Positions 24,970-33,134 of a stretch of 64,000 nt of DNA are shown one piece after another. Position numbers and translations under genes: made by a program. Every line of letters starts with the position of its first letter. The stretch's first letter is position 1. This stretch comes from Alphaproteobacteria bacterium. GTDB lineage: Bacteria; Pseudomonadota; Alphaproteobacteria; Caulobacterales; Caulobacteraceae. The notes below the pieces were generated by a model. That model saw only the letters and a list, made by a program, of their open reading frames with translations, made no database searches and was not told the origin of the DNA. The stretch is from the NCBI GenBank assembly GCA_018821435.1, contig JAHJME010000027.1, positions 62,001-126,000 of the forward strand, read 5' to 3'.

Positions 24970-26694
24970 ATGCGGACGTGGCTGGCCTTTGCGCTTGCCT
25001 GGGCCTTGATCCTGGGCGGCGCGTTCCTGGCGCATCGGGTGCAGACCTCAAACGGGACCGTCACGGTCTCGGAGGTGCGGATCCCGGCTGAAGCGGGCGT
25101 CACCGTGTCCGGCCTGCTCTACACGCCCGTCGGCGCGACGGCGGCCAGGCCCGCGCCCGGTGTGCTGGTCAGCCACGGCTACATCAACACCCGCGAGATG
25201 CAGAGCCCATTCGCCATCGAGCTCAGCCGGCGGGGCTTCGTCGTGCTGGCCATGGACATGACCGGCCACGGCTATTCGGGGGGCATCGTCGGCACGGCCG
25301 GCTTCGGCGGCCCGGCGGCGCTGCGCTACCTCAAGGGCCTACCCGTCGTGGACAAGGGCCAGATCGGCCTGGAGGGCCACTCCATGGGCGGCGGCCCGAT
25401 CCTGGCCGCCGCGGCCGAGGACCCGGATGGCTATCGGTCGCTGGTTCTGGAGGGCTCGGCCCCAGGTCTCCTGGGCGCCAAGGCGCCGGCCAATATCCGC
25501 AACCTGGCCATCGTCTTCGGCCAGTACGACGAGTTCGCCGGGCTGATGTGGCAGGTCCCCAAGGGCTCGGAGGTCGCCGATTCCAAGCGGCTGCAGGCCA
25601 TCTTCGGCGTCACCGGTCGCGTGCAGACAGACCGGGTCTATGGCTCGGTCGCCGACGGCACCGCGCGGATCCTGGCCAATCCGCCGGTCACCCATCCCTG
25701 GGAGCATTTCTCCAACGCCGGCGTCGGCGACGCCATCGACTGGTTCCAGCGCACCCTGCCGACGCCGGCCGCGAAGCCGCCCGCCAGCCAGGTCTGGCTC
25801 TGGAAGGAGGTCGGCACCCTGACGTCCTTCATCGGCATGGTCGGCCTGATCCTGGCCACCTTCGACCTGCTGCTGCGCCTGCCGGCCTTCGCGCGGCTGA
25901 GCCAGCCGGCCCAGCCGCTGACCACGCGGCGCGACGGGCGCTGGTGGCTGTCGCTGGCCATCACCGCGGCCCTGCCGGCCCTGACCTATTTTCCGCTGAT
26001 GAAGGTGGGGCAGGTCTTCTTCCCCATGGCCCCGTTCCCGCAGTGGATCCAGAACCAGCTCCTGGTCTGGGCGCTGGGCACGGCGGTGATCACCCTGCTG
26101 ATCGGCCTGGTCCTGCGCCGCCGCGCCGCCTTCACCACCCGCTGGGGCCTCTCCATCGCCGTGGCGGTGGTGACCATGGCGGTCGCCTACGGTTCGCTGG
26201 CGCTGGTCGATGCGCTGTTCAAGGTGGACTACCGGTTCTGGGTGCTGGGCCTGAAGCCGCTGGACGCCACGCGGGCCATGCAGGTCCCCGGCTACCTGAT
26301 CCTCTGGAGCCTGTTCTTCCTGGTGGCGATGCGATCGTTCGCGGCCAGCATCCCGGTGCGGGGCGAGGGCCTGATCGCCGCCATGGCCTGGGGCAAGGTC
26401 GCCATGGCCCTGGGCTTCGGCGTGCTGGTGATCTGGGAGTACGCCACCCTGTTCGCCACCGGCCTGCTGGCCACGCCGACCGAGCCGCTGAACGTGATCG
26501 TGGCGATCCAGTTCGTGCCGCTGCTGGGCGTGATCGGGATCATCGGCGCCTGGACCTACCGGCGCACCAACTCCTACGTGCCGGGCGCCTTGATCTGCGC
26601 CCTGCTGATCAGCTGGTACGTCACCTCCGGCACCGCCAACCACTGGCAACCGGGTTTTGCGCCGCAGCTCCCGGGCGCGGCGGCTAAGCGGTGA
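24970..26694 (+). CDS. Alpha/beta hydrolase fused to a multi-helix membrane domain
   Basis: 574 residues from the ATG at 24970. An N-terminal anchor (MRTWLAFALAWALILGGAFLAHRV) leads to a hydrolase domain (about 30-270) with GVLVSHGYINTREM, VLAMDMTGHGYSGG and the nucleophile elbow GLEGHSMGGGPILAA. From about residue 280 there are roughly seven membrane helices (for example VGTLTSFIGMVGLILATFDLLL and QNQLLVWALGTAVITLLIGLVL). The hydrolase part is peptidase S9-like. I do not know a characterised protein of this architecture. The active site should face the periplasm if the first helix is an uncleaved anchor. Confidence 0.75.
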   Translation: MRTWLAFALAWALILGGAFLAHRVQTSNGTVTVSEVRIPAEAGVTVSGLLYTPVGATAARPAPGVLVSHGYINTREMQSPFAIELSRRGFVVLAMDMTGHGYSGGIVGTAGFGGPAALRYLKGLPVVDKGQIGLEGHSMGGGPILAAAAEDPDGYRSLVLEGSAPGLLGAKAPANIRNLAIVFGQYDEFAGLMWQVPKGSEVADSKRLQAIFGVTGRVQTDRVYGSVADGTARILANPPVTHPWEHFSNAGVGDAIDWFQRTLPTPAAKPPASQVWLWKEVGTLTSFIGMVGLILATFDLLLRLPAFARLSQPAQPLTTRRDGRWWLSLAITAALPALTYFPLMKVGQVFFPMAPFPQWIQNQLLVWALGTAVITLLIGLVLRRRAAFTTRWGLSIAVAVVTMAVAYGSLALVDALFKVDYRFWVLGLKPLDATRAMQVPGYLILWSLFFLVAMRSFAASIPVRGEGLIAAMAWGKVAMALGFGVLVIWEYATLFATGLLATPTEPLNVIVAIQFVPLLGVIGIIGAWTYRRTNSYVPGALICALLISWYVTSGTANHWQPGFAPQLPGAAAKR

Positions 26695-27304
26695 TCCGGT
26701 AGGCGCAGCGCCGGGCGCCGGCCAGGATGTGGTCGGTCCGCTCGACGATGACGTCCGGCCCCAAGGCCTCGCGGAACACGTGGAGCTCGGCGCGGCAGAA
26801 TCCCTGGCAGGCGGCGGCCGCCGCGCAGATCGGGCAGTGATTTTCCACGAGGAGGAAGCCGCCGCCAGGGTCGGACGTCCAGTCGGCCATATAGCCTTCC
26901 GCCGTCCGAATTTCGGCCAGGCGGGCGACGCGGACCTCGAGGGTCTCCGCGCCGGCCATCGCCTGGACATAAGCCTTCGCCGTCGCCTGCTCGCGGCGCA
27001 CGATCATCCGCTCGACCCCGGCCTCGCCGAACTCGGCGCGCACGGCGTCCAGCATCTCCAGGGTAAGCTGGGCGTGGGTGTCGGGAAACCGCGCCTGGGC
27101 GGCGGGGGTCAGCGACCAGACCCGCCGGGGCCGGCCGACGCCGCGCCGCTCGTCGACATGATCCACAAGTCCCTCGGCGACCAGGCGCTCGAGATGCTGC
27201 AGGACAGCCTGGCGGCTGATATCCAACGCGCCCGCCAGCCGCAGGGTCTCGGCGGGACCCCGGGTCTTGAGCTGCAGCAGGATGCGGTCGGCTGGCGTGT
27301 GCAT
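26684..27304 (-). CDS. Winged-helix regulator with a Cys-rich C-terminus (SufR-like)
   Basis: 206 residues from the ATG at 27304. An ArsR/MarR-type winged helix (TPADRILLQLKTRGPAETLRLAGALDISRQAVLQHLERLVAEGLVDHVDERRGVGRPRRVW) is followed by a sensor domain whose end, ENHCPICAAAAACQGFCRAELHVFREALG...RTDHILAGARRCAYRI, places four or five cysteines as in SufR-type regulators that bind an iron-sulfur cluster. Divergent from an MFS transporter, with a palindrome between them, so it most likely represses that gene and itself. Its 3' end overlaps the convergent hydrolase by 11 bases. Confidence 0.75.
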   Translation of the reverse strand: MHTPADRILLQLKTRGPAETLRLAGALDISRQAVLQHLERLVAEGLVDHVDERRGVGRPRRVWSLTPAAQARFPDTHAQLTLEMLDAVRAEFGEAGVERMIVRREQATAKAYVQAMAGAETLEVRVARLAEIRTAEGYMADWTSDPGGGFLLVENHCPICAAAAACQGFCRAELHVFREALGPDVIVERTDHILAGARRCAYRITA

Positions 27305-27307
27305 TTG

Positions 27308-27320
27308 ACAATCGAATTGT
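27308..27320. promoter_or_regulatory. Candidate operator between the SufR-like regulator and the MFS gene
   Basis: ACAAT-CGA-ATTGT is an AT-rich palindrome 4 bases from the regulator start and 37 bases before the MFS start. A TTGACA -35-like hexamer overlaps it (27305-27310) in the direction of the transporter. The position fits a shared repressor site. Confidence 0.5.
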
Positions 27321-27356
27321 TGCAAAATGTGCGGTCGCCGTCTACCTGAATTCGAC

Positions 27357-28778
27357 ATGTCCAAGGTTGTCAAAATGAGCGAAGCCGCCGGCGCCAACAC
27401 CTGGGCCGATCTGATGGCCGAGGGGCGGCTGCCTCGCTTCGCGCTGATCTGCCTGGGCGTGTGGCTGAACGCGGCCGACAGCCTGGTCACCGCCACGATC
27501 CTGCCCAGCGTCGGCGCCGACCTGGGCGGCTACGCCTATTTCTCGTGGGCGACGGCAGGCTTCTTCGTCGGCGCGATCATGGCCGGCGCCAGTTCGGGGC
27601 GACTGTCCGAGATCTTCGGCCTGCGCTCGGCCACCGCGCTGGCCGGCGTGGTCATGGTGCTGGGTTGCCTGATGAGCGCCGCCGCGCCGGACGTGGGGAC
27701 CTTCCTGGCCGGGCGGCTGGTGCAGGGCCTGGGCAGCGGCTGGATTTCCGGCTTCGCGATGGTCGCCATCGCCATGCTGTTCCCCGAACGGCACCTGGCC
27801 CGGGTGTTCGCCGCGGTCACCTTCATCTGGGGCATCGCCACTGTGCTGGGGCCGCTGTTCGGCGGCATTGTGGTCGAGGCCGGACACTGGCGCGACGTCT
27901 TCTGGCTGTTCGCCGCGCAGGCCGCGATCTTCAGCGTCGCCTCGCTGTGGCTGCTGGGCGGATCGTCCAAGGCGCCGGGCGGGCCCGGCATCCCCTGGAC
28001 CCAGCTGGGCGTGCTGGGCGTGGCCGTCGCCGCCATCGCCCTGGCCGACCTGATGAAGACCGCTGTGGGGTCCATCGGCCTGGTCGTCCTGGGCTTGGCC
28101 ATCCTGGCGCTGGTGGTCCGGATCGATGGGCGCGCGCGCATCCGCCTGCTGCCGCATCGCGCCGGCGACCTGTCGACCATCTGCGGGTCGGGGTACCTGG
28201 CCATGTTCGCCCTGACTGCGGCGTCGATGGGTTTCGCGATCTATGGCCCGCCGATCCTGCAGCACTTGCGCGGCTTCTCGCCCCTGGTCGCCGGCTACGC
28301 CATCGGCGCGGAGTCTCTGGCCTGGACCGTGGCGGCCATGGCGGTGGCCAGCGTGACCGGGATCTGGGACGCGCGCTGGACCCGGTTCGGCGTGCTGCTG
28401 CTGGCGCTCAGCCTGGTGGTCCTGGCCCTGAGCCTGGCCGACGGGCACATGGCCTGGGTGCTGCTGGGCGGGTCGATGCTGGGCGCGGCGTTCGGCTTCT
28501 CCTGGTCCTTCATGAGCAAGCGGCTGCTGGGCGCGCTGTCGGACGAGGATCGCGCCATCGGCTCGTCCGCGATCATGGCCGTGCGCCAGACCGGCGGCGC
28601 CGTGGGGGCCGCCATCTCCGGCGTGGCCGCCAATCTCGTGGGCTTTTCCGATGGTCTCAGCGACGCCAGCGCGCGGGGCGCCGCATTCTGGGTGTTCGCC
28701 GCGGTGATCCCCCTGGCGCTGATCGGGACCTGGGCCACCTTCCGGATGACCGGATCGGCCCGCGCCGCCACAACCTGA
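27357..28778 (+). CDS. MFS multidrug-type transporter
   Basis: 473 residues from the ATG at 27357 (a second ATG at 27375 is possible). About 14 hydrophobic helices are visible. The family signals include NAADSLVTATILPSVGADLGGYAYFSWATAGFFVGAIMAGASSGRLSEIFGLRSATALAGVV, which holds the helix 1 motif and the G-x-x-x-D/E-x-x-G-R loop, and LVQGLGSGWISGFAMVAIAMLFPE (motif C-like). This resembles DHA2 drug:proton antiporters of the inner membrane. The substrate is unknown; control by the divergent regulator is likely. Confidence 0.85.
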   Translation: MSKVVKMSEAAGANTWADLMAEGRLPRFALICLGVWLNAADSLVTATILPSVGADLGGYAYFSWATAGFFVGAIMAGASSGRLSEIFGLRSATALAGVVMVLGCLMSAAAPDVGTFLAGRLVQGLGSGWISGFAMVAIAMLFPERHLARVFAAVTFIWGIATVLGPLFGGIVVEAGHWRDVFWLFAAQAAIFSVASLWLLGGSSKAPGGPGIPWTQLGVLGVAVAAIALADLMKTAVGSIGLVVLGLAILALVVRIDGRARIRLLPHRAGDLSTICGSGYLAMFALTAASMGFAIYGPPILQHLRGFSPLVAGYAIGAESLAWTVAAMAVASVTGIWDARWTRFGVLLLALSLVVLALSLADGHMAWVLLGGSMLGAAFGFSWSFMSKRLLGALSDEDRAIGSSAIMAVRQTGGAVGAAISGVAANLVGFSDGLSDASARGAAFWVFAAVIPLALIGTWATFRMTGSARAATT

Positions 28779-28836
28779 AGCTGCGGCACATTGCGCCGTC
28801 AGTGAATTCGTAACCCGGTGAAGCTTTGATCGTCGG

Positions 28837-29742
28837 GTGAGTTCGATATCAGACATTGCGTCGTCGACCATGACCCGTCGGGACCGGGTCTTCGCGGGGC
28901 TGTCGTTCGCGTTCCTGCTGGACGAGATGGCCAACGGGGTCGGCGGCCTGGACCCGCTGGACGCCCTGCTGACCCTGGCGATCAACCAGGCGAACATCGC
29001 CCCGCTGACCCGCGACCCGGAGGCCCGTGCCCGTTACGGCGGCCTGCACGCCCCGGCTCCCGATGACGAACGGCGGCCGGTCAGCATCAACGCCATCGCC
29101 GCCTCCCTGGGCCTGCCCTTCGAAACCGCACGCCGCCGCATCCGCCGTCTGGGCGCCGAGCGGGTCTGCGTGCTGTCGACCGACGGCGTGGTCGTGCCCT
29201 CCGCCTTCCTGGCCTCGCCCAGCTATCTGCAGTCGGTGATGCTGGGGCACGAGCGTCTGCGCGGGTTCTACGTCGAGCTGCGCGCGGCGGGCCTGATCGA
29301 GGGAATGCCGTCGCCGACGTTCGACACCGACTCGGTGCCGGTCCGCGCAGCGGCCCGGCTGCTGGCCGATTACGTCCTGCGCGCGTCTGAAGGCCTGATG
29401 CGCGAGGCAGGGAACGTGATCTCCACCCTGACGCTGGTGGCGCTGCTGGCCGCCGCCCTTGCAGACGAAGGCCGCGCGGGCGCCGCGCCGCGCACCCTGT
29501 CCGTGCGATCGGTGGCGCAGAAGCTGCGGCTGTCCCCGGAGACCGTGCGCCGGCACGTCTCGGAGCTGATGGAGGACGGGCTATGCGCTCGCGTCTCCAC
29601 CGGCCTGATGGTCACCGAGGACGCGCTGGCGCGGCCGGGAATGCGCCTGCTGCTGGCAGAGAACGCGGCCGCCGTGCAGCGCCTGCTGTCCGGGCTGGCC
29701 GAGCGCGGCGTGATCCGGGCCTGGGAGGCCCAGGAAAGCTAG
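28837..29742 (+). CDS. Protein with two helix-turn-helix domains, probable transcription regulator
   Basis: 301 residues from the GTG at 28837; the ATG at 28870 is an alternative. Two separate HTH units can be seen: residues about 81-112 (SINAIAASLGLPFETARRRIRRLGAERVC) and about 228-258 (SVRSVAQKLRLSPETVRRHVSELMEDGLC). The two match each other (IA/VAxxLxLxxETxRRxxxxLxxxxxC), so an internal duplication is likely. The segment between them is helical. No known family was recognised. It converges with lysC, with a 4-base overlap of the 3' ends. Confidence 0.65.
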   Translation: MSSISDIASSTMTRRDRVFAGLSFAFLLDEMANGVGGLDPLDALLTLAINQANIAPLTRDPEARARYGGLHAPAPDDERRPVSINAIAASLGLPFETARRRIRRLGAERVCVLSTDGVVVPSAFLASPSYLQSVMLGHERLRGFYVELRAAGLIEGMPSPTFDTDSVPVRAAARLLADYVLRASEGLMREAGNVISTLTLVALLAAALADEGRAGAAPRTLSVRSVAQKLRLSPETVRRHVSELMEDGLCARVSTGLMVTEDALARPGMRLLLAENAAAVQRLLSGLAERGVIRAWEAQES

Positions 29743-30986
29743 AGCTGGTCCAGGCCGTAGGCGGCGTGCAGGGCGCGCACGGCCAATTCGGTATAGGCCG
29801 CGTCGATCAGCACGCTGATCTTGATCTCGGAGGTCGAGATCACCTGGATGTTCACGCCCTTGCCCGCCAGCGCCTCGAACATCGACTTGGCGACGCCGGT
29901 GTGACTGCGCATGCCGACCCCGATCACCGACACCTTCGCCACGTCCTCGTTGACCTGGACGTCCTCGAAGCCGATCTCGGCCTGCTTGCTGCGTACGATC
30001 TCGACCGCGCGCTGGGCGTCGCGCTTGCCGACCGTGAACTCCATGTTGGCGGTGTCGGCGACGCGGGCGTGGCTCTGGACGATCATGTCCACGTTCACGT
30101 TCGCATCGGCCAGCGCGCCGAAGATCATGGACGACACGCCGGGATGGTCCGGCAGGCCGAAGAGGCTGATCTTCGCCTCGTCGCGGCTGTAGGCCACGCC
30201 GCTCACGATGCGCTTTTCCACGATCTCCTCCTCGTCGCACACGATGGTGCCTTGGCCGGGCGCTTCGCCAGGCTCGACAAAACTCGACAGCACCCTGACG
30301 GGCACATTGTAGGCCATGGCCAGCTCGACCGAGCGGGTCTGCAGCACCTTGGCGCCCAGGGACGCCATCTCCAGCATCTCTTCGTACGAAATCTTGGCTA
30401 GCTTGCGGGCCTTGGATTCGATGCGCGGGTCGGTCGTGTAGACGCCGTCCACGTCGGTATAGATGTCGCAGGCCGCGCCCACGGCGGCGGCGATGGCCAC
30501 GGCGCTGGTGTCCGAGCCGCCCCGGCCCAGGGTGGCGATGCGGCCGTCGCGGGTCACGCCCTGGAAGCCCGCGATCACCGCGACCTCACCGGCATCCATG
30601 GCCGCGCTCAGCTTCTCGGGCGGGATGTCGTCGATGCGCGCCTTGCCATGCGCGTCGTCGGCGATGATCGGGATCTGCCAGCCCATCCACGAGCGTGCGC
30701 GCACGCCCATGTTGCGCAGCGTCATGGCCAGCAAACCCGCCGTGACCTGTTCGCCGGAGGCCACCACCACATCGTATTCGTCGTCCGACGGGGTCAGGCC
30801 CTGAGCGGCCGCGCCGGCGCCATCGGTCCAGGCCACCAGCTCGTTGGTCTTGCCCGACATGGCCGATACGACCACGGCCACCTTGCGGCCGGCCTGAACC
30901 TCGGCGTTCACCAGCCGCGCCACGCGTCGGATGCGCTCCAGATCGGCGACGGACGTACCGCCGAATTTCATCACCAAGCGTGACAT
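29739..30986 (-). CDS. lysC: Aspartate kinase
   Basis: 415 residues. It phosphorylates aspartate, the first step toward lysine, threonine, methionine and diaminopimelate. The amino-acid kinase domain shows MKFGGTSVADLERI, VVVSAMSGKTNELV, GGSDTSAVAIAAA and TDVDGVYTTDPRI, and two C-terminal ACT domains (about 265-340 and 345-410) bind the feedback inhibitor. It starts divergently from ubiG, an arrangement common in alphaproteobacteria, and ptsP lies downstream on the same strand. Confidence 0.95.
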   Translation of the reverse strand: MSRLVMKFGGTSVADLERIRRVARLVNAEVQAGRKVAVVVSAMSGKTNELVAWTDGAGAAAQGLTPSDDEYDVVVASGEQVTAGLLAMTLRNMGVRARSWMGWQIPIIADDAHGKARIDDIPPEKLSAAMDAGEVAVIAGFQGVTRDGRIATLGRGGSDTSAVAIAAAVGAACDIYTDVDGVYTTDPRIESKARKLAKISYEEMLEMASLGAKVLQTRSVELAMAYNVPVRVLSSFVEPGEAPGQGTIVCDEEEIVEKRIVSGVAYSRDEAKISLFGLPDHPGVSSMIFGALADANVNVDMIVQSHARVADTANMEFTVGKRDAQRAVEIVRSKQAEIGFEDVQVNEDVAKVSVIGVGMRSHTGVAKSMFEALAGKGVNIQVISTSEIKISVLIDAAYTELAVRALHAAYGLDQL

Positions 30987-31108
30987 GGACGTGAGATCGA
31001 GACCCAGGTTGCTGCGCCGCCGAAGGGCGGAGCCTTCTAGCCACGCGTGGACGTGACCGCAACGCCCGGAATCTTTCGTTTTCGCGGTGCGAAGGGCTAG
31101 AAGGGGGC

Positions 31109-31867
31109 ATGAGTTCGCCGAGCGCCGCCCGTTCCAGCATCGATCCTGCCGAGGTCGAGACGTTCTCGCGGATCGCCGCCGAGTGGTGGGACCCCAAGGG
31201 CAAGTTCGCCCCGCTGCATAAGTTCAATCCCGTCCGGCTGGGCTTCATCCGCGACCAGGCGCTGTACCGCTTCCAGCGCGACGCCAAGGCGCGACGCCCG
31301 TTCGAGGGGCTGCGCCTGCTCGATATCGGCTGTGGCGGCGGTCTGCTGTCAGAGCCGATGACCCGCCTGGGCTTCCAGGTTACCGGCGTCGACGCTTCGC
31401 CGCGCAACATCGGCACGGCGTCGGCGCACGCGGCCGAACAGGGGCTGACGATCGACTATCGCGCCTCCACCGCCGAGGACCTGCTGGCGGCCGGCGAGCC
31501 GCCGTTCGACATCATCCTCAACATGGAGGTGATCGAGCATGTGGCGGACCCGCAGGCCTATCTGCAGGACTGCGCGCGGCTGCTGAAGCCCGGCGGCCTG
31601 ATGATCGTCGCCACCTTGAACCGCACGCTGAAGGCTCTGGCCCTGGCCAAGATCGGCGCGGAATACATCCTGCGCTGGCTGCCGGTGGGCGCCCACGACT
31701 GGTCGAAATTCCTGAAGCCCAACGAAATCCGCGACTTCTTGTCTTCCGAGCGGGTGGTTGTAGACGGCCCGTTCGGGGTCGTGTTCAACCCGCTCACCGG
31801 GCGATGGACGGAATCGTCCGACACTGACGTGAACTACATGATGACAGTGGTCCGCGACGCGGCTTAG
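31109..31867 (+). CDS. ubiG: Ubiquinone biosynthesis O-methyltransferase
   Basis: 252 residues. It carries out both O-methylations in ubiquinone synthesis. The N-terminal family signature [33 protein letters not shown] is clear, followed by the SAM site [30 protein letters not shown] and the post-motif [39 protein letters not shown]. Divergent from lysC. A 35-base gap precedes the fkbM gene, so this may head a longer operon. Confidence 0.94.
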   Translation: MSSPSAARSSIDPAEVETFSRIAAEWWDPKGKFAPLHKFNPVRLGFIRDQALYRFQRDAKARRPFEGLRLLDIGCGGGLLSEPMTRLGFQVTGVDASPRNIGTASAHAAEQGLTIDYRASTAEDLLAAGEPPFDIILNMEVIEHVADPQAYLQDCARLLKPGGLMIVATLNRTLKALALAKIGAEYILRWLPVGAHDWSKFLKPNEIRDFLSSERVVVDGPFGVVFNPLTGRWTESSDTDVNYMMTVVRDAA

Positions 31868-31902
31868 CGCACGATGACCGCGGGGGCGGCTTAGGAGTAT
31901 CG

Positions 31903-32706
31903 ATGCCATCGCTTCGCGTGCTGGGACACGCTTTCCGCGCCTGGCGACGGAACAAGACGTGGGCCAAGCATGAGCCCGAGACGCCGTATCTGGCCGACCT
32001 GCTGTCGGGCGCGCCGGTGTGTCTGCACGTGGGCGCCAGCGACGGCCGCCACTCGTACGTGATGACACAGGTCGCGCCCAAGGCCCGCATCTACGCCTTC
32101 GAGCCGTCGGCCTTCGCCTTCGCGGTGCTGAAGGTCGGCATCGCCTGGCACCGGATGGGCAAGCAGGTCACCGCCATCCACGCCGCCGTGGCCGACAAGC
32201 CGGGCGAGTTGCTGCTGGTCACGCCCAAGAAGACCTCGGGTCGCATGGGCCGCGCCTATGCCTATGTCGCCGAGACCCGGCCCAACGGCGCCGCCCGCCC
32301 GGACCTGGAAGACACCGGCATGGACGTCGAGCCGACCCCGGTGATCACCCTGGACGCCTTCTGCGCCGAACACGGCGTCGACCGGGTCGACTTCATCCGC
32401 ATGGACATCGAGGGCGCCGAGCTGAAGGCCCTGATGGGCGCGCTGAAGATCCTGGACCGGGACCTGCCGCACGTGCTTCTGGAAATCCATCCCGACATGC
32501 TCCAGGCCCGCTTCGGCGCCTCGGGCGAGGCGGTGCTCGACCTGTTCCGCGACCGCGGCTACCGCATGTTCGCCCTCAACGGCGACCGGCTGGAAGAGCG
32601 TACGACCCTGGTCGAGGGCCTGCCCTGGAAGGACTATTTCTTCATCCACCCGAACCGGGCCTCGCGGCTGCCGGACGGGGTGTTCAAGGCGCGGATGGCG
32701 GCGTGA
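31903..32706 (+). CDS. FkbM family methyltransferase
   Basis: 267 residues. The SAM-binding part shows CLHVGASDGRHSYVMTQVAPKARIYAFEPSAFAFAVL, and the FkbM hallmark is in RVDFIRMDIEGAELKALMGALKILDRDLPHVLLEIHPDML. Members methylate hydroxyl groups of sugars, polyketides or lipids. The DCC gene starts inside its stop (GTGA, 4-base overlap), so translation is coupled. The target molecule is unknown. Confidence 0.85.
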   Translation: MPSLRVLGHAFRAWRRNKTWAKHEPETPYLADLLSGAPVCLHVGASDGRHSYVMTQVAPKARIYAFEPSAFAFAVLKVGIAWHRMGKQVTAIHAAVADKPGELLLVTPKKTSGRMGRAYAYVAETRPNGAARPDLEDTGMDVEPTPVITLDAFCAEHGVDRVDFIRMDIEGAELKALMGALKILDRDLPHVLLEIHPDMLQARFGASGEAVLDLFRDRGYRMFALNGDRLEERTTLVEGLPWKDYFFIHPNRASRLPDGVFKARMAA

Positions 32707-33134
32707 ACGGGGACGGCCTCGACGGCCTGATGGTCTTCGACGGCGTCTGCAATTTCTGTTCGGGGTCGGTCCAGATCGCGCTCCGGCTGGACCGCCGGGG
32801 CGTGATCCGCTTCACCCCGCTGCAGTCGCCGTTCGGCCAGGCGCTGGCCGCCATGCACGGCCTGGACCTGGAGAACCCCGACAGCTTCCTGTTTTTCGAC
32901 CACGGCCGCGCGCTGGAGGCGTCGGACGCGGTGCTGGCGCTGGCCGGGCGGCTGAGTGCGCCGGTGTCGTGGTTGCGCGGGCTACGCGTCATTCCCAGGG
33001 CTTGGCGGGATGCCGCCTACCTGCTGCTGGCGCGCAACCGCTACCGGCTGATGGGCAAGAGGGACGTCTGCATGATCCCGACGCCGGAGCAGCGTACGCG
33101 GTTCATCCTCGAGCCGCCGCTGGGCTGGGCGTGA
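32703..33134 (+). CDS. DCC (DUF393) family thiol-disulfide-like protein
   Basis: 143 residues from the GTG at 32703, overlapping the fkbM stop by 4 bases. The N-terminus DGLMVFDGVCNFCSGSVQIALRLDRRGVIRFTPLQSPFGQ holds the DGVCNFC motif that names the family; the two cysteines give a CxxC redox site in a thioredoxin-like fold. The C-terminal YRLMGKRDVCMIPTPEQRTRFI is also typical. DCC proteins are predicted oxidoreductases of unknown partner. Coupled at its end to the DUF4166 gene. Confidence 0.85.
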   Translation: MNGDGLDGLMVFDGVCNFCSGSVQIALRLDRRGVIRFTPLQSPFGQALAAMHGLDLENPDSFLFFDHGRALEASDAVLALAGRLSAPVSWLRGLRVIPRAWRDAAYLLLARNRYRLMGKRDVCMIPTPEQRTRFILEPPLGWA

